DNA of 64,000 bases from positions 37,380 to 101,379 of the forward strand of contig JAJRSJ010000038.1 in the NCBI GenBank assembly GCA_024278855.1. The letters run 5' to 3'. A model generated the notes under the pieces. That model was not told the DNA's origin and did no database searches. It was given only the letters and a program-made list of their open reading frames with translations. The first letter of the stretch is position 1; each line of letters starts with the position of its first letter. This document shows positions 18,504 through 27,465 of this stretch, one piece after another. The position numbers and the translations under genes were made by a program. This stretch comes from Alphaproteobacteria bacterium. Its GTDB lineage: Bacteria > Pseudomonadota > Alphaproteobacteria > Caulobacterales > Maricaulaceae.

Positions 18504-18644
18504 ATGGACAAGTTTATTAAATGGTTGCTCAGCGTCACTTTGTTGCTTGCCTTCATATTTCTTGGCCTGAAAACCCAACCTAAGTCCGATGACCCCGAAG
18601 AGAACAAGCCTAAAAAACCTGTAATTTTGCGTATTTTGGGCTAA
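18504..18644 (+). CDS. Small single-pass membrane protein, 46 aa
   Basis: A short frame starts with ATG at 18504, seven bases after the TAGGGGAA ribosome binding site, and ends with TAA at 18642-18644. The product begins MDKFIKWLLSVTLLLAFIFL, one transmembrane segment at about residues 5-22, followed by a charged Pro/Lys/Glu-rich tail of some 24 residues (KTQPKSDDPEENKPKKP). No family is recognised. The good ribosome binding site, codon use like its neighbours and amphipathic layout support a real gene. An in-frame ATG at 18480 has no ribosome binding site. It converges with the 78-residue gene at 18648. Confidence 0.65.
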   Translation: MDKFIKWLLSVTLLLAFIFLGLKTQPKSDDPEENKPKKPVILRILG

Positions 18645-18647
18645 TAT

Positions 18648-18884
18648 CTAAGCTTTTACAGCTGCGCGCCCGGTGTTTGTAAGGCGGCAAACTAACCATT
18701 CCGGTTTTAGGGGATTGGCAAACCATTTCTCCGCATAGCCTTTTTCAAGACATGCTTTAATAGTCCTGCGGCTAATTTCTCCGCCATTACCGTCAAATAA
18801 TGGTAATTTACCGCCGGGCTGGTTCAGCCCCAAACGCAAATATGACTGTTCCGTTGCGCTGATGCGCAGCTTAGCTTTGGCCAT
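18648..18884 (-). CDS. Conserved small hypothetical protein (78 aa)
   Basis: I do not recognise a named family. The protein is basic and ends in a helix-strand pattern (RRTIKACLEKGYAEKWF and WLVCRLTNTGRAAVKA) that resembles a small winged-helix or repressor-like fold seen in short alphaproteobacterial proteins: RRTIKACLEKGYAEKW could be a recognition-helix region and LTNTGR a wing. ATG at 18884 follows a GGGGGTC stretch that can serve as ribosome binding site. It stands alone between converging and diverging genes. DNA binding is a guess. Confidence 0.65.
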   Translation of the reverse strand: MAKAKLRISATEQSYLRLGLNQPGGKLPLFDGNGGEISRRTIKACLEKGYAEKWFANPLKPEWLVCRLTNTGRAAVKA

Positions 18885-19027
18885 AAGACCCCCCTATTCA
18901 TTTCACCGCAGGGTGGTTAAATACATTGTTTAACCTTTTCCCTTGCGCCACTATATAGTATAAATTCACAACTATTTCCTTAACGGGCGACATAAAGCGC
19001 AAAAGGCAAAATAATAAAGGGCAGACA

Positions 19028-21322
19028 GTGGTCGATAAAAAAATCAATATAACTAGCATTGAAGACGGAGAAACACCTAAGCAACCTGATTTGAGTGTTG
19101 ATAGCCTTGATCTGGTAGATGTTATAAAACCTCAAACGGCGGCACACAACAATGCCCCCTCGCCTGATTTCGTTGACAAAGTTGATTTTGGCTGGATCAA
19201 CCGGCTCGTAATTGGCGCAAGTTTAATCTGGCTTATCATTGTCAGTGCTTTGCTTTTTGGCGTGCTAGACATCATCAATGCTTGGCAAGCTTATTCACCG
19301 TTACAATGGGCCTCTATAGCTGCATTGGTTTTGGGGCCGATTTTACTCATTATTGTCACGGCATATGGTCTTAAGCAATTGGCGAAACTGTCAAGGCAAG
19401 CCCATATGCTCAACCGGGCCGCAGCCGCGCTCACCACCCCAGATAAAACCGTTATTGGCAAAAGTAAAATCATGGCAGAGGCCATTGCGGCGCAAATTGA
19501 CCATGTTGACACCAAATTAGACACGAGCCTTGCCCGCCTTGGCACTATGGATAAGGCGGTTCAAATCCAGGCGAATACCTTGCAAGCCGCCAATGAAGAT
19601 GTGCGCGAAACCGTTGGCGCAATCAACGACAGCGTTCAAGTTCAAAAACAAACCCTCCTTGATATGACTGAAACTTTGGACTTAAGCATGGTAAATCTGT
19701 CTAATACTTTAATCATGCATACGGACAATCTTGCCAAGGCCGTACAAATCGCCGAACAAAAAATCAAAGAAGCCCGGATCAGCGTTGAGGGCGCCACCGC
19801 CAAGATCAATTCCGCCTCCGACATCGTGCGCTCCAACACGGTACAAGCCGCCTCGACGCTCAGTGCCAGCCATGAGGACATCAAGAGCCTAGGGGATATT
19901 ATTCGCCAGCGTTCAGAGGAATTGGACACAGTTTACAAGAAACATGCCGGAGAGTTAACGGCGATGATTGAGCATTTGCGCGACGAGCAAACGTCTCTTG
20001 GTGCGAGCATGCAGGAGCGTTTAACTAAAATGCGTGATTTATCCTTGTCGGCGCAAGCTAGCGCAGAAAGCCTGACGGAAGCCTCGCGCTCGGGCAAGGA
20101 AACCATCGAAGCTTTGGCCGAGTCTGCATCGCTGGCCGATAGCGCCGTCAAAGCCCGGTTCGCAGAAATGCGCGATATGGTGCAATACTCAACTGAACAC
20201 GCCCAAAGTATCAGCGATATGGCGGCCCAGCGTGTGCAGGACAGTCTTGAGCTGACCCGTAAGGAAATCACCCGTATTGAACGGGAAATGGCAGGGTTAC
20301 AAAGCCGGATTGGTAATGAACAACACAAATCCCTTGAAACACATAAAACACATGAAACACATGAAACACATAATTCGCCTAAGGCACATAAATCCCTGGA
20401 GCTTGTACCTGATGACAGCGAGATGCAGGCCGAACCACCTAACCAAAACAACCCAACAAAACCGAGAAAGCCAAGGCGGACACGCTTGAAGCTTAAACCC
20501 GTTGTTGAAATTGTGGAAGATTTGCCAAGGGCTAATCTGTTGCCGACACACAGCGACCCTACCTCAAATACAAAGATTGATCTTGATGAAAAAATCAATC
20601 CAGAACTAGAAGAACGACCGCTACTGGAACTCGGCGGCGGCCTGATTGACCCGGATGTATTGCGGCAGAACATTGAAAAGATCCCGCCTGACCCACAAGC
20701 ACCAGTGCGACAAGCATCAGTGCCACAAATACCAGATCCACAAATTAAAGAGCAAACTACACCACATCCAGACGAAGCAACAATCCGCCGCAGCGTGCCA
20801 ATTGACGCAGGGCGTAAAACCAAATCTAAATCCGGCGGTTTTTTGCGTAATATTTTCAAATCAAAAAATCAAACAGATACGCCTTCTAGCCTTGATATTG
20901 TAACACCGCCAAACCGCACACCAGGTGCCAAAAACTCGACCAGAAACCCCGCCAGAAACCCAGATGATGCGGCAGGTGAAGACGAGGATATTTTGGCCGA
21001 TTTGGCGCAATTGGGATTATCCGTAAATGCGGTTGTCGATGATGGCTGCATCATTGAAGCAAGCAATGCGCGGGCAACACAAGGTCACGAGGCCATGAGC
21101 AAATGCGTAGCTATGCGGCTTAAAAACCCGGTAGAGCATCTGGTCAGATCATTGGCCGTCAATGATGAGCTGAGTGATAAAGCTATCAATTTTGCCACCC
21201 GTTTTAACCAATCCGTAGAAGCATTGGCACAAAACCGAGAGGCCGTTCGGACAAAGTTGGAAAGCGAAACCGGACGCGCCTATCTTCTTTGCGACGCGGC
21301 GTTGAATTATGGACGCGGGTAA
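19028..21322 (+). CDS. Large coiled-coil inner-membrane protein (764 aa), function unknown
   Basis: The start is GTG with AAAGG upstream. A polar N-terminus of 55 residues precedes two hydrophobic segments (about 58-82 and 93-115). Residues 116 to about 435 are heptad-rich with many Ala, Gln and Glu, typical of a long coiled coil, and look like the signalling or structural rods of alphaproteobacterial membrane proteins. A His/Thr/Lys repeat region (HKTHETHETHN, near residues 440-455), a Pro-rich linker with charged stretches, and a conserved-looking C-terminal domain (about 655-764, DILADLAQLGLSVNAVVDDG) follow. No catalytic motif is seen. A role in cell shape, division or polar scaffolding is possible but not shown. 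Confidence 0.75.
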   Translation: MVDKKINITSIEDGETPKQPDLSVDSLDLVDVIKPQTAAHNNAPSPDFVDKVDFGWINRLVIGASLIWLIIVSALLFGVLDIINAWQAYSPLQWASIAALVLGPILLIIVTAYGLKQLAKLSRQAHMLNRAAAALTTPDKTVIGKSKIMAEAIAAQIDHVDTKLDTSLARLGTMDKAVQIQANTLQAANEDVRETVGAINDSVQVQKQTLLDMTETLDLSMVNLSNTLIMHTDNLAKAVQIAEQKIKEARISVEGATAKINSASDIVRSNTVQAASTLSASHEDIKSLGDIIRQRSEELDTVYKKHAGELTAMIEHLRDEQTSLGASMQERLTKMRDLSLSAQASAESLTEASRSGKETIEALAESASLADSAVKARFAEMRDMVQYSTEHAQSISDMAAQRVQDSLELTRKEITRIEREMAGLQSRIGNEQHKSLETHKTHETHETHNSPKAHKSLELVPDDSEMQAEPPNQNNPTKPRKPRRTRLKLKPVVEIVEDLPRANLLPTHSDPTSNTKIDLDEKINPELEERPLLELGGGLIDPDVLRQNIEKIPPDPQAPVRQASVPQIPDPQIKEQTTPHPDEATIRRSVPIDAGRKTKSKSGGFLRNIFKSKNQTDTPSSLDIVTPPNRTPGAKNSTRNPARNPDDAAGEDEDILADLAQLGLSVNAVVDDGCIIEASNARATQGHEAMSKCVAMRLKNPVEHLVRSLAVNDELSDKAINFATRFNQSVEALAQNREAVRTKLESETGRAYLLCDAALNYGRG

Positions 21323-21356
21323 ATCAAATTTTTGAGTGTCAAATATTTGTGATTAA

Positions 21357-21618
21357 GGTCAGGCCCAATTAAATACATCAATTCTGCTCTTGTTATGTGT
21401 TTTCTGAGCAGGCGTAAGACCGCAGGACGTGCCGCTCACATCCAAGGGCTTGCAACGCACTCAGGAAACACATAACAAGAGCCCAAAGGGTTGGCCCTAT
21501 CCGCCCTTGGCGCTACGAAAACCTGTCTGGAGTTAGCTATGGCTAGTCCTGCGACAGGTTTCCTTGCTCCAAGAACGGATAGAGCCAACAGAATTGATGT
21601 ATTTAATTGGGCCTGACC
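21357..21618. repeat. 262-bp structured element with 30-bp perfect terminal inverted repeats and two internal hairpins
   Basis: Arms 21357-21386 and 21589-21618 are perfect 30-bp inverted repeats (outer end GGTCAGGCCC). Inside, 21386-21408 pairs with 21460-21482 (23 positions, one G-T wobble), and 21490-21503 pairs with 21576-21589 (13 of 14), followed by further stems up to the apex at about 21535-21545. As RNA or single-stranded DNA this gives a three-way junction. There is no ORF. TA occurs one base outside each arm, which would fit a mobile element that targets TA (IS630/Tc1-like MITE), but one symmetric example is weak evidence. It fills the 365-bp gap before cysK. Confidence 0.8.
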
Positions 21619-21686
21619 CTAGTTCTAAAACCACTTGAAGGTTAGGCTTGGAAACTCTAGGCGTGAAAGCAAGGAGAATTGCTAGA

Positions 21687-22682
21687 ATGACGGCCCAAAA
21701 CATAATCGACCTGATTGGCAATACGCCGCTTATTCGCTTAAACGCAGCATCCGAGATTACGGGTTGTGAGATTTTAGGCAAAGCCGAATTTCTCAACCCC
21801 GGCCAGTCTGTCAAAGACAGGGCCGCCCTGTATATTATCCGGGCGGCTGAAGCTGCAGGCACGTTAAAGCCCGGCGGTACAGTCGTAGAGGGTACGGCGG
21901 GCAATACCGGTATCGGACTGGCTATGGTGTGTTCGGCCTTGGGGTATACGTGTAAAATCGTCATTCCGCGCACCCAGTCCAAAGAAAAAAAAGATGCCAT
22001 CCGCCTCATGGGAGCGGAATTGATTGAAGTGGACGCTGTGCCCTATTCCGACCCGGGCAATTACGTGCATTATTCCGAGCGTCTGGCCAAAGAAATCGGG
22101 GCGGTATGGGCCAATCAATTTGATAATACGGCCAATAGAGACGCCCATATTCGCGGCACAGCTAAGGAAATATTCGCACAAACGGGCGGTAAAGTTGACG
22201 GGTTTATATGCTCGGTTGGCTCCGGAGGGACATTGGGCGGTGTATCGCTTGGCCTAAAAAGCAAAAACCCAAATATTCAAATCGGTATTGCCGATCCGGG
22301 CGGCTCGAAGCTGTATTCTTATTACCAAGACGGTGTCCTTAAATCCGAAGGTGGTTCCGTGACCGAAGGCATTGGCCAAGGCCGCATTACCGCTAATCTT
22401 GAGGGCATATGTGTGGACCGGGCTTACCGGGTAAAGGATGCCGAGGCGCTGAAAATACTGTTCGGGTTGACGCAAAACGAAGGCATGTGCTTGGGCGGGT
22501 CATCTGGTATCAATATTGCCGGGGCCATTGCTATGGCCAAAGCTATGGCCAAGGAAAAAGGGCCGGGCCAAACAATCGTTACCATGTTGTGCGATTATGG
22601 GGCGCGCTACCAGTCCAAGCTTTATAACCCGGCGTTCTTACGCGAGAAAAACCTGCCGATACCGCCGTGGATGTCCGCATGA
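21687..22682 (+). CDS. cysK: Cysteine synthase (O-acetylserine sulfhydrylase) family enzyme
   Basis: This is a fold-type II PLP enzyme that makes cysteine from O-acetylserine and sulfide. The PLP lysine lies in NPGQSVKDRAA, the substrate loop in EGTAGNTGIGLA, and the phosphate-binding glycine loop in GSGGTLGG. The 331 residues match the family. ATG at 21687 is chosen because AAGGAG lies 10 nt upstream; an upstream in-frame ATG at 21648 would add 13 residues with no site. The C-terminus overlaps the next PLP gene by 4 nt (ATGA), so they form an operon. Cystathionine beta-synthase remains possible, but no CBS domains are present. Confidence 0.88.
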   Translation: MTAQNIIDLIGNTPLIRLNAASEITGCEILGKAEFLNPGQSVKDRAALYIIRAAEAAGTLKPGGTVVEGTAGNTGIGLAMVCSALGYTCKIVIPRTQSKEKKDAIRLMGAELIEVDAVPYSDPGNYVHYSERLAKEIGAVWANQFDNTANRDAHIRGTAKEIFAQTGGKVDGFICSVGSGGTLGGVSLGLKSKNPNIQIGIADPGGSKLYSYYQDGVLKSEGGSVTEGIGQGRITANLEGICVDRAYRVKDAEALKILFGLTQNEGMCLGGSSGINIAGAIAMAKAMAKEKGPGQTIVTMLCDYGARYQSKLYNPAFLREKNLPIPPWMSA

Positions 22683-23818
22683 AAAAATCAACCAAATTCG
22701 CCCATATTGGTCGCCCGCCCATTAAAGCTGGGGCCGGTGTCAATCCGTCCGTTATGCGTGCTTCGACGCTCTTGTTCGACAAAGCCGATGATCTTTATAA
22801 CGGCAAGCACCGTATCTATGGCCGCCACGGTTCGCCCGTACATGATGCGCTTAGCCAAGCGTTTTGCGCACTGGAGAACGGAGCTGGTTGCACCTTGACC
22901 CCGAGCGGTCTGTCGGCCAACACATTATCCGTATTGGCCAATGTCATGACAGGCGACCATATTTTGGTGTCCGATAGTAGTTACGGCCCGGTGCGGCATT
23001 TTTGCGATACTGTATTGGTGAAATTTGGCGTGGAAACCGAATATTATCCGCCGGATATTGGCGAGGGTATTGGGCGGCTTATTCGAAATAATACGTCTTG
23101 TATTTTACTGGAAAGTCCCGGCTCGCTCAGCCTAGAAATTCAAGATCTGCCGGCAATTGTCAAAGCGGCTGCGGCCCATGATATTACTACCATTGTCGAC
23201 AATACATGGTCAGCCGGACTGGTTTACGCGCCTCTTGATTTAGGGGCCGACATATCTGTTCATGCCGCCACCAAGTATTTTGGCGGCCATAGTGATGTCT
23301 TGTTTGGCGCGGTCATATCGCGAACGAAGAAGCAGGCCAGAAAAGTCGAAAAAGTGGCTATTGCTTTGGGCAATTCCACATCTCCAGATGACGCCTATCA
23401 GATCTTGCGCGGATTTCGTACTTTGGTGACACGCTGCGACCAGCAGGAACAAACCGCGCTAAGTTTGGCAAAATGGTTTGCAAAGCATGACAAGATTAAA
23501 CGGGTCATCCACCCTGCCCTAAGCTCCCACCCCAACCACGACTTATGGCAGCGGGATTTTACCGGCTCAGCCTGTTTGTTCAGTATTGTATTAAAACCAT
23601 GCTCGGAGCAGGACGTTTTAAAGCTACTCGATAATTTAAAACTATTTGCCAAAGGGTTTTCATTTGGCGGTTTTGAAAGCCTAGTCATTCACTGTGACCC
23701 GCAATTGACCCGTAACCATGATCCCAAATTCGGCGGGCCATTGATCCGCATAGCCTGTGGTTTGGAGGATATAGAAGATATGAAAAACGATTGGGCGCAG
23801 GCTCTAAAAACCCTCTAA
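22679..23818 (+). CDS. metC: Cystathionine beta-lyase-like PLP enzyme (Cys/Met metabolism family)
   Basis: This is a fold-type I PLP enzyme of the Cys/Met metabolism family. The PLP lysine lies in SVHAATKYFGGHSDVLFG, and YGRHGSPVHDAL and LTPSGLSANTLS are typical of cystathionine beta-lyase. The 379 residues fit. The ATG at 22679 overlaps the cysK stop; an in-frame ATG 12 bp upstream is possible. The pairing with a cysteine synthase suggests interconversion of sulfur amino acids, beta-lyase cleaving cystathionine to homocysteine. Gamma-lyase or gamma-synthase activity cannot be excluded from sequence alone. Confidence 0.85.
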   Translation: MKKSTKFAHIGRPPIKAGAGVNPSVMRASTLLFDKADDLYNGKHRIYGRHGSPVHDALSQAFCALENGAGCTLTPSGLSANTLSVLANVMTGDHILVSDSSYGPVRHFCDTVLVKFGVETEYYPPDIGEGIGRLIRNNTSCILLESPGSLSLEIQDLPAIVKAAAAHDITTIVDNTWSAGLVYAPLDLGADISVHAATKYFGGHSDVLFGAVISRTKKQARKVEKVAIALGNSTSPDDAYQILRGFRTLVTRCDQQEQTALSLAKWFAKHDKIKRVIHPALSSHPNHDLWQRDFTGSACLFSIVLKPCSEQDVLKLLDNLKLFAKGFSFGGFESLVIHCDPQLTRNHDPKFGGPLIRIACGLEDIEDMKNDWAQALKTL

Positions 23819-23831
23819 AACCCACAATAAA

Positions 23832-23908
<77 letters not shown>

Positions 23909-23980
23909 GTTTGCGAAGTTTATATAGAACGGAGTTCTCGCGTCTACCCTTTAATGCGCCCTTTTTAATGGGTTTACTCT

Positions 23981-24286
23981 TTAATGAGTCCAGGGAAATT
24001 TCCGCTCAAACGCAAAATTTTCACTGTAGGAACGCCCAATAGGTTTATGCTGACTGCGCTCCAGAACTTTAAAAGCAATACTGTTGCTTTTGGCATAGCT
24101 AATTGCATCTTCTTTGCTGTCAAAGCTGAGTTTGACTTCCTGCATCATATCTGCACTCCCAGTCGTACCGGTCAGGGGATCAAGGGTGATTTTACCGTCA
24201 CTGGGAAACTCCAACACCCATTTTTCTTGTCTCTGTCCGCCAGATTGCAAAGCATCTGGTGCCGGACGCCGAATGATCGCATACAT
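23981..24286 (-). CDS. NADH dehydrogenase accessory subunit, NDUFS4-like (ETC complex I conserved region)
   Basis: The 101-residue protein matches the ETC complex I subunit family (bacterial counterpart of NDUFS4/18-kDa subunit), found in alphaproteobacteria and mitochondria. The hallmark segments are WVLEFPSDGKITLDPLTGTTGSADMMQEVKLSF, then FDSKEDAISYAKSNSIAFKVLE, and a C-terminal SYSENFAFERKFPWTH. It stands apart from the nuo operon, as is usual in this group. This gene is one of the better taxonomic markers in the window. It sits between tRNA-Arg and a HerA-like gene. Confidence 0.9.
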   Translation of the reverse strand: MYAIIRRPAPDALQSGGQRQEKWVLEFPSDGKITLDPLTGTTGSADMMQEVKLSFDSKEDAISYAKSNSIAFKVLERSQHKPIGRSYSENFAFERKFPWTH

Positions 24287-24370
24287 ATATTCACCTTTGT
24301 TAAAGCCTGAATAGACCTACACCCAAATGCTGGGTGAGTAAATTCTAAATATTGTTATGAAAGGCTCTGT

Positions 24371-26374
24371 TCAGCATTTTTTTACATTGAGACCGCTTTT
24401 CTCTTGTTGTTGCTCAGCAGTGGCAAAATGCGGTTGAGGTGAGTTTTGTTGCGGCGAATGAGGAGGATGTGAAGGATTAAGGCGTGCAGGATGTTGCCCG
24501 ATGTTTTGCCCGCCGTGCATTTGAGCTTGGGCTTGGGCTTGGGCTTGGGCTTGGGCTTGGGCTTGGGCTTGAGACTGAGTCTGGGCTTGAGTTTGGCGAA
24601 CAGGTTGGTTTAAATTCGCTTGCTGATGTGATGTTTGTAAAACAGGAGAGGCCCTTTGGGGTTCTACCTTTGTGCGTGTTCGCCAGCTCTCGAACACACC
24701 CGCCATGAATTCCGGTGAAACATCACCTTCGTTCCACAATTGGGTAAATTCGGCGCTAGAGCTGTGTGGTCGGCGTTCTTCGGCCAAGTTGTCTAGCACC
24801 ACCCGCATAGGTAAATTTACGCTTTCCCCAAACACCATAGTTTCTGCCGTACCTAAGGAAGGGAGAAACGATAATAAATCCGCAGCACCGTCCGGAATAG
24901 CGGCGCGGACAAAGTTTTGGTCGCGTGCATTTCCCAGACGCATTGAAAAAATTGTACTGCACTGGGAGAGTGTTGACGGTTCAAGCTCCGATGGCCGTTG
25001 AGATATAATGGCAAGGGATACACCGTATTTACGGCCCTCCTTGGCAATGCGCGAAATAGACCGCCTTGTGGCGGCAAACCCTAGTGATTTATCCGCCGGA
25101 ATATATCTATGGGCTTCCTCGCACACCAACAAAATAGGAATTTTTCTCTGACTCCACATGGCAAGTTCAAATGCGAGACGGCTAACTACCGACACGACAA
25201 TATTCATGGTCCCGGAAGGAATACCGGAAAAATCAAGAATACACATTGGTTTACCCGCTACCGGTATGCGAAATATGGTTCCGGTAATATCTTGAATAGA
25301 GCGCGGTGCGGCTTGGTTTCTAAAAATAAACTGATAACGCGGGTCAGCCATCAGGCTGTTAACCCGGCGTTTTAAGCGCTTATAGGGGCCAATATTGCCG
25401 GAATTTTCCAACCTGCCCATATAAAAGTCCAATAATTTAATCACATCTTGCATTTTGTAGGGAACTGGCGAATCCAGTGATATATGTGCGGCAGCGCGGT
25501 GCAATTCCTGTTCAAGGTTTTCCATTTTAGCATGGGGGCTACTTAAACCACCGGACTGCCTTGAGCGGTCATAAAGTTGTTTCGCCTTGAGAATGACATC
25601 ATTTAAAACTTCTATTTCTTCGCGTTTATGATCCAAAATTTCCGAGGTCAAAAGCTCAGCCGTTTCTTCAAAGTCAAATAGCCATATGGGCAGGTCAAAT
25701 TCTTTAGGCCCGATCACACTGGCAAGATTTCCGAAACTTTTGCTGTATTCATTATGTGGGTCAAACAAGACCATATGGGCATTTGGGTTCTCGTCCAAAA
25801 TTGCCTGTAATACCAGTGCAACCGTACAGGATTTACCCGAACCGGTTGAGCCGATAATGGCGAAATGTTTTGATAACAAATCATTGGGTTTTACGCGCGC
25901 CACAATATTATCATCCTGTTGCATACGCCCGACGGCAATGCTCGGCGAGTTCCCGGTTGAAAAAATCAATTCAAGTTCATTGGTTTTCATGGTTAGTGCA
26001 GGTTGGTTAAGCACAGGAAACGTCCGCACCCCTCTAAAAAACTTGGTTTCGCGGGTGGTTTTATTGGTTGATATTTCGCCGAGAATGCTGAGATGGGCAA
26101 TACAGCCATCACTCATGCCCTCGTCGTCAGCCGCCCCCACCTTCAAATTTGACACCATAGCCACAACCAAAGAGCTATTTGTCACAATTTTCAAAACCGT
26201 ACCAAGCTCTAGCAAATGCAATTGGTTATTGCTGATGATGGTTTTGTTGACCGCGATAATAACTTGGGACGATCCAACCGACATGATCCGCCCAACCTCC
26301 ACATGTTTCAGCGCTAGCTTGGCCGTAATAACAGGCTTAGGCTTTCTATCAGTATATTCATTTGAAGTCAGCAT
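24371..26374 (-). CDS. HerA/FtsK-like DUF87 ATPase with Gln-Ala repeat tail
   Basis: This is a P-loop ATPase of the HerA-FtsK superfamily. Residues 1-140 form an OB/beta-barrel-like N-terminus. Walker A is FAIIGSTGSGKSCTVALVL at about residues 170-188, and Walker B is PILLVCEEAHRYIP near 400. RRSISRIAKEGRKYGVSLAIISQRP is the typical sensor region. HerA works with NurA in archaeal end resection; bacterial versions also serve in defence or membrane-linked DNA handling. No NurA or other nuclease is adjacent, so the role is open. Residues about 575-667 are low-complexity, including (QA)n encoded by a hexanucleotide repeat. The core ATPase is near 560 residues as in relatives. Confidence 0.85.
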   Translation of the reverse strand: MLTSNEYTDRKPKPVITAKLALKHVEVGRIMSVGSSQVIIAVNKTIISNNQLHLLELGTVLKIVTNSSLVVAMVSNLKVGAADDEGMSDGCIAHLSILGEISTNKTTRETKFFRGVRTFPVLNQPALTMKTNELELIFSTGNSPSIAVGRMQQDDNIVARVKPNDLLSKHFAIIGSTGSGKSCTVALVLQAILDENPNAHMVLFDPHNEYSKSFGNLASVIGPKEFDLPIWLFDFEETAELLTSEILDHKREEIEVLNDVILKAKQLYDRSRQSGGLSSPHAKMENLEQELHRAAAHISLDSPVPYKMQDVIKLLDFYMGRLENSGNIGPYKRLKRRVNSLMADPRYQFIFRNQAAPRSIQDITGTIFRIPVAGKPMCILDFSGIPSGTMNIVVSVVSRLAFELAMWSQRKIPILLVCEEAHRYIPADKSLGFAATRRSISRIAKEGRKYGVSLAIISQRPSELEPSTLSQCSTIFSMRLGNARDQNFVRAAIPDGAADLLSFLPSLGTAETMVFGESVNLPMRVVLDNLAEERRPHSSSAEFTQLWNEGDVSPEFMAGVFESWRTRTKVEPQRASPVLQTSHQQANLNQPVRQTQAQTQSQAQAQAQAQAQAQAQAQMHGGQNIGQHPARLNPSHPPHSPQQNSPQPHFATAEQQQEKSGLNVKKC
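24525..24572 (-). repeat. Hexanucleotide microsatellite (GCTTGG x7 plus one variant) in the HerA-like gene
   Basis: Seven exact GCTTGG units and one GCTTGA unit on the plus strand encode alternating Ala and Gln in the minus-strand protein. Slippage would add or remove Gln-Ala pairs without breaking the frame. Confidence 0.9.
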
Positions 26375-26510
26375 ATAGGGTTCCAGTCTCGAATCAGCTA
26401 AGTCATAGCCGCTACAGGGTTAGGAAATGCTTACTAAAGGGAATGTTTGGCGGTTATTGCGCCTATTCGCCTCAATACAGGCATATTTACCGCAAAAACA
26501 AAGAATAAAA

Positions 26511-26587
<77 letters not shown>

Positions 26588-26689
26588 ACGGGTTTTTACT
26601 GGTAAGATGGGTGCTTTATACGGCTTAATTCCATTAGGCAAGCCCCCTCATCAGAAAAATATCCAGAAATAAATATAAGAAAAGTTGTA

Positions 26690-27172
26690 CTAAGGTGCAG
26701 TGGAAAAATAGCTGTGTTGCACTTGATCGCCGGGCTGAATACCAAGCGCATGGGCTTGCCCGCCAGCGATTTCCAACACGCCTGTTACCAGAGCTTCAGA
26801 GGTGACACTGCGCAGTGAATAAGGCTTGGCGGAATGTTCTATCTTTAATATTCGGCCATCAGCGCGGATAAATATAACATCCAGAAAAACACTGGTGTTT
26901 TTCATCCAGATACTAGCGATACGTTCCTCACCAAATTCCAGTAACATACCTGCGTCCGTAGCAATTTCGTCTCGAAACATCATACCATAAGCAAGCTCAG
27001 TTGGTGTATCGGCCACTTCAATGGTAAATGTGTGGGTTTTATCGCTTGAGACAATGCTTAAGCTTTCTTTAGGGCCAAAATCAATCTTGTCATTTGGACT
27101 TTGTGCCAATGCCGAAACACCGAAAAGCATAAGCCCCAAAACAATCATTGCTATATATACAAAATTTTTCAT
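26690..27172 (-). CDS. Secreted DUF192 domain protein
   Basis: The 160-residue protein has a signal peptide (MKNFVYIAMIVLGLMLFGVSALAQ, cleavage near ALAQ-SPND) followed by a single DUF192 domain. Conserved parts are FTIEVADTPTELAYGMMFRDEIATDAGMLLEF, the central IWMKNTSVFLDVIFIRADGRI, and VLEIAGGQAHALGIQPGDQV. The family is common in alphaproteobacteria, and its biochemical function is unknown; it is often periplasmic. It lies between two tRNA genes. Confidence 0.9.
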   Translation of the reverse strand: MKNFVYIAMIVLGLMLFGVSALAQSPNDKIDFGPKESLSIVSSDKTHTFTIEVADTPTELAYGMMFRDEIATDAGMLLEFGEERIASIWMKNTSVFLDVIFIRADGRILKIEHSAKPYSLRSVTSEALVTGVLEIAGGQAHALGIQPGDQVQHSYFSTAP

Positions 27173-27267
27173 AAAGCCCTAATAGCCTACCCGATTTTGG
27201 GATGCAATCAAATCGTGGGAAAACAAGGTCATATTATTAAGAAAAGGCCGAGTTACAATCTCGTTGC

Positions 27268-27342
27268 TGGCAGTCCCTAGGGGAATCGAACCCCTCTTTC
27301 CAGGTTGAAAACCTGGCGTCCTAACCGATAGACGAAGGGACC
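27268..27342 (-). tRNA. tRNA-Glu (anticodon TTC)
   Basis: On the minus strand: acceptor GGTCCCT with AGGGACT (first pair G-U), D arm GTCTATCGGTTAGGAC, anticodon stem-loop CCAGGTTTTCAACCTGG with anticodon TTC, T arm AGGGGTTCGATTCCCCT, discriminator G and encoded CCA. It decodes GAA/GAG. Confidence 0.94.
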
Positions 27343-27465
27343 GCATAGCAATGAACCGCTCATATATAGTCGAGATTGTGTGCGTGCAAGCCATAAACAC
27401 AAGAAAAATCCATATTTTTCCCTGATTTTTTATGATATTCCCTGATTTTCACTATTTTTTTGGTT

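Noticed and set aside
19933..20859. Minus-strand Ser/Cys-rich ORF (308 codons) opposite the coiled-coil gene
   Set aside because: It has no ribosome binding site and mirrors the coiled-coil codons; the plus-strand frame has transmembrane and heptad structure.
21357..21618. Integron attC site or retron msr/msd
   Set aside because: There is no GTTRRRY/RYYYAAC core pair at the arm ends, no integrase or reverse transcriptase gene nearby, and the perfect outer arms fit a MITE better.
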